Assembly (NCBI RefSeq): GCF_905250085.1
Contig: NZ_CAJNOB010000001.1
Coordinates: forward strand, 337,380-401,379
Length of the DNA stretch: 64,000 nt
Origin: Candidatus Methylacidithermus pantelleriae
Lineage (GTDB): Bacteria; Verrucomicrobiota; Verrucomicrobiia; Methylacidiphilales; Methylacidiphilaceae
Reading direction: 5' to 3'
The translations under genes and the position numbers were made by a program. The notes beneath the pieces were generated by a model. The model did not search any database. It was given only the letters and a program-made list of their open reading frames with translations, and was not told where the DNA came from. Below are positions 60,182-64,000 of the stretch, piece by piece (the first letter of the stretch is position 1; every line of letters begins with the position of its first letter).

Positions 60182-61210
60182 ATGGATTCCAGGGTCGTAA
60201 GATTGGGAAACCGACTTTGGCACAAGGGGAAAAGGGCCGCTGCCGGGGACAGGGATAGCCGAAAAGCGACTGCGTTGGAAGCTTTTGTGAAAATCCGCAC
60301 GAAGGGACCGTTCTTCTGGCTCGTTTGGGGTCTTTGGGTTCCCCTTTTCCTTTGGGGACTTTTCGAGTGGATTCGCGTCTTTTGGTTCCCCCCACCTCTT
60401 CCTTGCCCGACGTATGCCAAGCAGCTTCTGGTCTGTCTTACTCCAGCGACAAGTGCGTCCTTCGGTTGGATCCGCCTTTATGAGCGATCGAGCTTTCACA
60501 CTCCCTGGAAAGCGGAAAGCCCATGGTTTTTTGCTCGAGTAGGACGCAATGGCCTGGCCTGGGGAATCGGGCTCCATCCAGCGCAGAGGGGCAAGCAGAA
60601 ACGTGAAGGGGACGGCTGTTCCCCGGCAGGGCGGTTCCGGATCGGGTGGGTCCTAGGGGAAGAAGATCGACTGCCTGAAGGAGCACGGTGGCCTTGGTAC
60701 CACCGAAAGACCTCCCGGGACGCCTGGGTGGATGACCCGTCCCTTCCCCAATATAACCATTTGGTAAGCTTGCCGGAAGGACTGCCGTTGCCTTCCTGGT
60801 TTCCCTCCCAGAGAATGAGTCTAGGAATTCCTGCGAGGAAGTGGATGATTTTGATCGAGCATAATTATCCTCGATCCGTTCCCGGCGCCGGAAGTGCCAT
60901 ATTCCTGCACGCTTGGACTGACCCAAAGCTTCCCTCGGAAGGATGCACGATGGTGGATCCAAAGGTCATTTTGGCGATTCTGACCTGGCTGGATCCGCAA
61001 AAGCATCCGGAGCTGGTTCAATTGGACGTCGGTTCCTATGAAACTTTCAGTTTCCTGTGGGGTCTTCCCCAACCGGAAGACCTGGTCCCCTGGCCAGAGG
61101 GTCTTGAGCCGAGGTTTTCTCGCAAGGATCGGCTGGTGCTGAATAGCAAACGGTTACAAGTAGTCCCCCCTCCTAGAGTGCAAAACTACTCTCCGGCCCC
61201 TTTTCCCTAA
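60182..61210 (+). CDS. L,D-transpeptidase-like protein (YkuD/ErfK family, COG3786 type)
   Basis: Likely peptidoglycan cross-linking or lipoprotein-linking enzyme. The 342-residue protein has one membrane helix near the N-terminus (about 44-62) and a C-terminal domain containing GSAIFLHAW (His243) and SEGCTMVDP with the likely nucleophile Cys255. In classical YkuD proteins the motif is SHGC; here Glu replaces His, as in related families with T.GC. The domain also has SPAGRFRIG, which matches the upstream YkuD motif T.G.F.I. The ATG at 60182 is used; a GTG at 60287 with GGAAG ahead is also possible. Confidence 0.72.
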   Translation: MDSRVVRLGNRLWHKGKRAAAGDRDSRKATALEAFVKIRTKGPFFWLVWGLWVPLFLWGLFEWIRVFWFPPPLPCPTYAKQLLVCLTPATSASFGWIRLYERSSFHTPWKAESPWFFARVGRNGLAWGIGLHPAQRGKQKREGDGCSPAGRFRIGWVLGEEDRLPEGARWPWYHRKTSRDAWVDDPSLPQYNHLVSLPEGLPLPSWFPSQRMSLGIPARKWMILIEHNYPRSVPGAGSAIFLHAWTDPKLPSEGCTMVDPKVILAILTWLDPQKHPELVQLDVGSYETFSFLWGLPQPEDLVPWPEGLEPRFSRKDRLVLNSKRLQVVPPPRVQNYSPAPFP

Positions 61211-61800
61211 AAAAGCTCATGGTACCATGGGTCACTGACAAGCGATGAGCTTGTGGGCGAACCTGTGGCAATGAGGTTTTCGGGTGGGAGTTTATACGCC
61301 TACATCAAGAGTGTCCCCATAGGCCGGGCTAGAAATGCGCCCTCAAAAGGATGGATTGAAAAATGGGGAGGAAGGTACTGCCACCCTGCTGCTTAGCGAT
61401 CTATTCCTATTGCGCTTCGCCGGCTTGAATCGTCGTGACAAAGTCTACAGCAGCCGTCGGGGAGGCCCAAGTTGGAGACTCTCCACCGACCCAATGGAAA
61501 AGAGCAAAGACGCGATGGCTTTTTTTCCTGTAGCAGGGGATGTCCTTTCTCCCTGGCTTCCCTGGACTTGGGGAAAACCAGAAACGAGTCCCGGTGATTC
61601 ATGAGGGCATGCCAGGCATGGAATGGGAGAACTGGCAGTAGGCAAACGCAAGGTGCAAAAGAAAAACCGTTTCGAGGACCGCCCGATATGTTTTTTGGGA
61701 AGCGTTCGCTCTAATCTTCCCTACGGCGCCACGACTCAATAGAACAAACCCGAAAAACGCGTCTAAAAGGAACGCTTCCCCCATAGAGATCCCTGGTAAC
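61211..61800. other. Gene-free stretch between the L,D-transpeptidase-like and haemagglutinin-domain genes
   Basis: About 590 nt between convergent genes. No recognisable coding frame. The only clear signal is the intrinsic terminator at its right end. Confidence 0.4.
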
Positions 61801-61833
61801 AAAAAAGGCCTGGGAAAAGCAGGCCTTTTTTTT
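61801..61833 (-). terminator. Strong intrinsic terminator for the haemagglutinin-domain gene
   Basis: A near-perfect stem: AAAAAAGGCCTG (61801-61812) pairs with CAGGCCTTTTTT (61820-61831) around a GGAAAAG loop, with A and T runs on the outer sides. It lies 28 nt after the stop of the minus-strand gene and would also stop plus-strand transcription. Confidence 0.85.
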
Positions 61834-61860
61834 AAGGAAAAAAGGTGAACCGGCAATGGA

Positions 61861-63024
61861 CTACGGTTGGAAGATGATGGGTGCTGGAGTGTAAGCGCCA
61901 TTTACAATCGGCTTCAATCTGACATTAGCTTGTTCAATAAAAATTTCTCCATCGAGGGTGCTAGATCCCCCAAGCGCATCCCATTGGGTCGAGGCAGCGC
62001 TAAGGTACTGATTTTGCGAAAAGATAGCAATCGTCCCCCCTTGACCGGAGCTTGACGCTACACTGAGCTGCGAGCCACCGTTAATGAGCACACTCTTTCC
62101 TTGGTTTGTGGAAGGCGATGAGTTCGCAAAGATATTGATGTTGCCGCCTGCTAAGGTTCCGTTCGCAGCTAGGTTCGAATGTTCGATTTTGGCGATACCC
62201 GTAGCGATATCTATCTGGCCGCCGATGGATAAGCCGTTGCTTGCCGTAACATCGCTATTGACAATATGCACCTCGCCACCAGGCTGCCCGATCGTGATGT
62301 GGGTATCGCCGTAAAGGCCTTGCACGATGGGCGTTGTCCCCACAAGGTTAATGTCCACCGATCCATTGGCAGCGGCCAAGCCTACGTATGTACCCGTAAG
62401 CGTTGAAGTGCCGATACGGATATTATTACTAACGAGTACAACATGGCCTCCTTGATTGGAGGCAGTAATGCTGGAACCGTTCACGGACAGGGACACCCCT
62501 GGCGCCGTCTGCGTCAATAGGACATGCCCGCTAGGGAAACCATTTAAGAAGTCATTGTCGTTCACGTCGAAGGTGCTCGCCCCAAAGCTAAACGCGTTGA
62601 TGACCGCCCCGTTGCCGATTGTGATTCCTGCAGTGTTAATGAGGTAAACTTCTCCATTTGCCTGAATCGCACCCAGAATTTGGCTGGGATTTCCCGTGAT
62701 ATCCCGATTGAGGATCGCTGAGTGCGTACCCGGTTGAACGAACTCAACGCTATTGCCAGAACCGATGTCAAACCCTGTGGTCGAGGAACCCCACGTACCC
62801 CAATTGATAATGGTTCGAGCATTGAGAGGGCCGGACTGTATCACGGTCAACTTATCGGTAGTGTACACTGCATTGACCGGAGCGCCTGACGTGCTCGAAA
62901 TCCCCGTCGGCAGAAGCGGCTGACCGTATCCCTTCGGATTGGCCACGACCCAGAGTGACACTCCAAACGTCCAGCTAAGGAAGAGACGGATGGGAGAAAA
63001 CCAACACCTACCTATTGCGGTCAT
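61861..63024 (-). CDS. Secreted filamentous-haemagglutinin-like beta-helix protein
   Basis: From the ATG at 63024 (AAAGGAGG nine nt upstream) the protein has 387 residues. A signal peptide (about 1-35) leads to a Ser/Thr/Asn/Gly-rich chain with the TPS/haemagglutination-activity domain pattern: GGAVN-like APVNAVYTTDKLTVIQSG, FDIGSGNSVEFVQPG, ILNRDITGNPSQILGAIQAN, GEVYLINTAGITIGNGAVIN. Short beta-helix repeats follow (SITASNQGGHVVLVSNNIRI, SNLAANGTLAGGNINIFANS). It is much shorter than full FHA adhesins (thousands of residues) and no TpsB transporter is in the window. Composition is more AT-rich than neighbours. Confidence 0.85.
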   Translation of the reverse strand: MTAIGRCWFSPIRLFLSWTFGVSLWVVANPKGYGQPLLPTGISSTSGAPVNAVYTTDKLTVIQSGPLNARTIINWGTWGSSTTGFDIGSGNSVEFVQPGTHSAILNRDITGNPSQILGAIQANGEVYLINTAGITIGNGAVINAFSFGASTFDVNDNDFLNGFPSGHVLLTQTAPGVSLSVNGSSITASNQGGHVVLVSNNIRIGTSTLTGTYVGLAAANGSVDINLVGTTPIVQGLYGDTHITIGQPGGEVHIVNSDVTASNGLSIGGQIDIATGIAKIEHSNLAANGTLAGGNINIFANSSPSTNQGKSVLINGGSQLSVASSSGQGGTIAIFSQNQYLSAASTQWDALGGSSTLDGEIFIEQANVRLKPIVNGAYTPAPIIFQP

Positions 63025-63126
63025 ACTCTTCGGCCTCCTTTCTTCTCGCTTCTCAACGGCGCGGATTTCTTGGGGTTGTATTCCCCTCTGATGTGTTACC
63101 TGGAGCATTTCCCGCGCGATCCTGTT

Positions 63127-63154
63127 TTTATAACTGACGCCTAGGCTACGTCAA
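63127..63154 (-). promoter_or_regulatory. Sigma70-type promoter for the haemagglutinin-domain gene
   Basis: On the minus strand TTGACG (63154-63149) and TATAAA (63132-63127) are spaced 16 nt apart. The start of transcription would be near 63120, giving a leader of about 95 nt before the ATG at 63024. It is the clearest promoter in the window. Confidence 0.7.
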
Positions 63155-63192
63155 CGCCGAAAGAGGCCGCTTTGCGTGCCACACGGTTAGCT

Positions 63193-63223
63193 GCCCCGAC
63201 TCCGCGTCGGGGGCTTTTCTTTT
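63193..63223 (+). terminator. Orphan intrinsic terminator, plus strand
   Basis: Stem GCCCCGAC (63193-63200) with GTCGGGG (63206-63212), loop TCCGC, followed by a T-rich run (63215-63223). No plus-strand gene ends close upstream. It lies just behind the divergent minus-strand promoter. Confidence 0.5.
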
Positions 63224-64000
63224 AGCTGCTCTGGGTAATAGGGGTTTCTTGTGGCCTCCATGGAGGCAAGGTGTTATGCGAAAGGAATGTCGAGGAAGTT
63301 CGAGGAATCCATGCAAGTGAAGCTCTGGCTTGAGAAAGCGCTGTGATTTTTCGATCCCATGTTCCCTCCGGGGGGATTTGCACTTTCAAGAGAGTCTCAA
63401 CCTCTTGGATCCTTGGTAGCACAAACAGTAGCTTCTTTCTTCCATGGCGCATGCGGAGCTAGGTTAGAGCCGGCAGTCTATCCTGCCGGGGTTTGGTTAG
63501 GTGCTTGGAACGCCCCAGCGGAAAACGGTGCGAAACACCGAGCAGGCCAGTTTTCCAGCGCGCTGGTCCGCCGGCGCTTCGGGGTGCTTTCTGCCGCCGC
63601 AAGCGAGATTGGCCGGCGACTGAGGGAAGAGGAAACGGTTCATCGGGACGTGGTTCGGGCCCTGGACCACTCGTTTGACGATCGCATCCGGCGGAAGGTG
63701 TTGTTGGACGGGTTACCCATCCATTTGGTATCCCAGGTTGCCAAAAGCTAAACAAACGAGACTTGGCGGCAGAGGCAAAACCTCGTTACGGCCATGGGCG
63801 GGGCTCGCTGCGTCCTGGCCTATTACAAGCTTTCTGGGAGCTAGGCGGCTTTTCAACCGGAGAAGGCAAGGCCCTGTTGGAAACCTCAAAGCGCGTACGA
63901 GAAGGTAGCCTCCCAGGCCGGGCGAGAGTTTTTTAGGGGAATCAAAAGGCTTGCGATAGGGTTCGTATCGCGCGGGAAAATTCCTCTTTGATTCCCAGGA
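63224..64000. other. Right-edge stretch without a recognised gene
   Basis: The longest frame is on the plus strand (63359-63751, 130 codons). It has a helical, Arg/Glu-rich second half (IGRRLREEETVHRDVVRALD) that might be a real protein or a relic, but no family was recognised and there is no good Shine-Dalgarno. The rest to the right edge has nothing recognisable. Confidence 0.35.

Noticed and set aside
63270..63320. TTCGA-containing stretch considered as part of a tRNA T-arm
   Set aside because: No acceptor, D or anticodon stems could be paired around it. Other TTCGA occurrences in the window also failed this check.

Overview
The window looks like chromosomal DNA from a methanotrophic verrucomicrobium of the Methylacidiphilum/Methylacidimicrobium/Methylacidithermus group. 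The strongest clue is the first complete gene, a c-type cytochrome fused to a XoxJ/MxaJ-like periplasmic domain (XoxGJ). This fusion is known from verrucomicrobial methanotrophs that use a lanthanide-dependent methanol dehydrogenase (XoxF). xoxF itself is not visible and would lie to the left of the window. The species cannot be fixed from the sequence alone. The DNA is moderately GC-rich, uses GTG and TTG starts often, and has unusually long gene-free or eroded stretches.

Layout. 0-8.5 kb: xoxGJ, two tandem PilT/GspE-like ATPase paralogues with damaged ATPase motifs, a Lon-family protease, a universal stress protein and archease. 8.5-11.4 kb: a dead IS607-type element (tnpA and tnpB relics) lying between archease and rtcB. 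11.4-15.8 kb: RtcB RNA ligase, a site-2 protease with CBS domains, a small secreted Cys protein and a membrane protein. 16.3-17.9 kb: a dead IS1634-family transposase. 18.1-19.7 kb: a DegP-like protease. 19.9-25.3 kb: a tight plus-strand run of a tiny basic protein, a YacP-like NYN protein, trpS, scpA, scpB, a chorismate-mutase protein and a coiled-coil membrane protein, met tail-to-tail by aroD. 26.7-39.7 kb: the cell-shape cluster mreB-mreC-mreD-mrdA-rodA-rng-prc-infA and an MBL hydrolase, with a dead TnpB gene wedged between mrdA and rodA.

39.8-41.6 kb: a TnpB C-terminal relic and a second IS1634 relic, inverted relative to the first. 41.9-43.7 kb: a SAM methyltransferase, a probable 6S RNA and 5-formyltetrahydrofolate cyclo-ligase. 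44.3-49.4 kb: miaB, nagA and purL. 49.5-56.6 kb (minus strand): a sugar kinase-MurQ fusion, a small membrane protein, ispH, pepA, a PP2C phosphatase and moeA. 56.9-61.2 kb: ligA, a quinone oxidoreductase and an L,D-transpeptidase-like protein. 61.8-63.2 kb: a filamentous-haemagglutinin-like secreted protein with a clear promoter, Shine-Dalgarno sequence and terminator.

Themes. Envelope building and recycling dominate: MreBCD/PBP2/RodA for elongation; Prc, DegP and the S2P protease for envelope quality control; L,D-transpeptidase for cross-linking; and kinase-MurQ plus NagA for reuse of wall amino sugars. RNA handling is also well represented: RtcB/archease, RNase G, MiaB, the YacP-like nuclease and 6S RNA. 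Every transposase-like gene seen is broken, so the mobile elements here are relics. No CRISPR array, tRNA or rRNA gene was recognised. No clearly new multi-gene system was found. The best leads are the catalytically altered PilT pair, the kinase-MurQ fusion, the 6S RNA candidate and the isolated haemagglutinin-domain gene.
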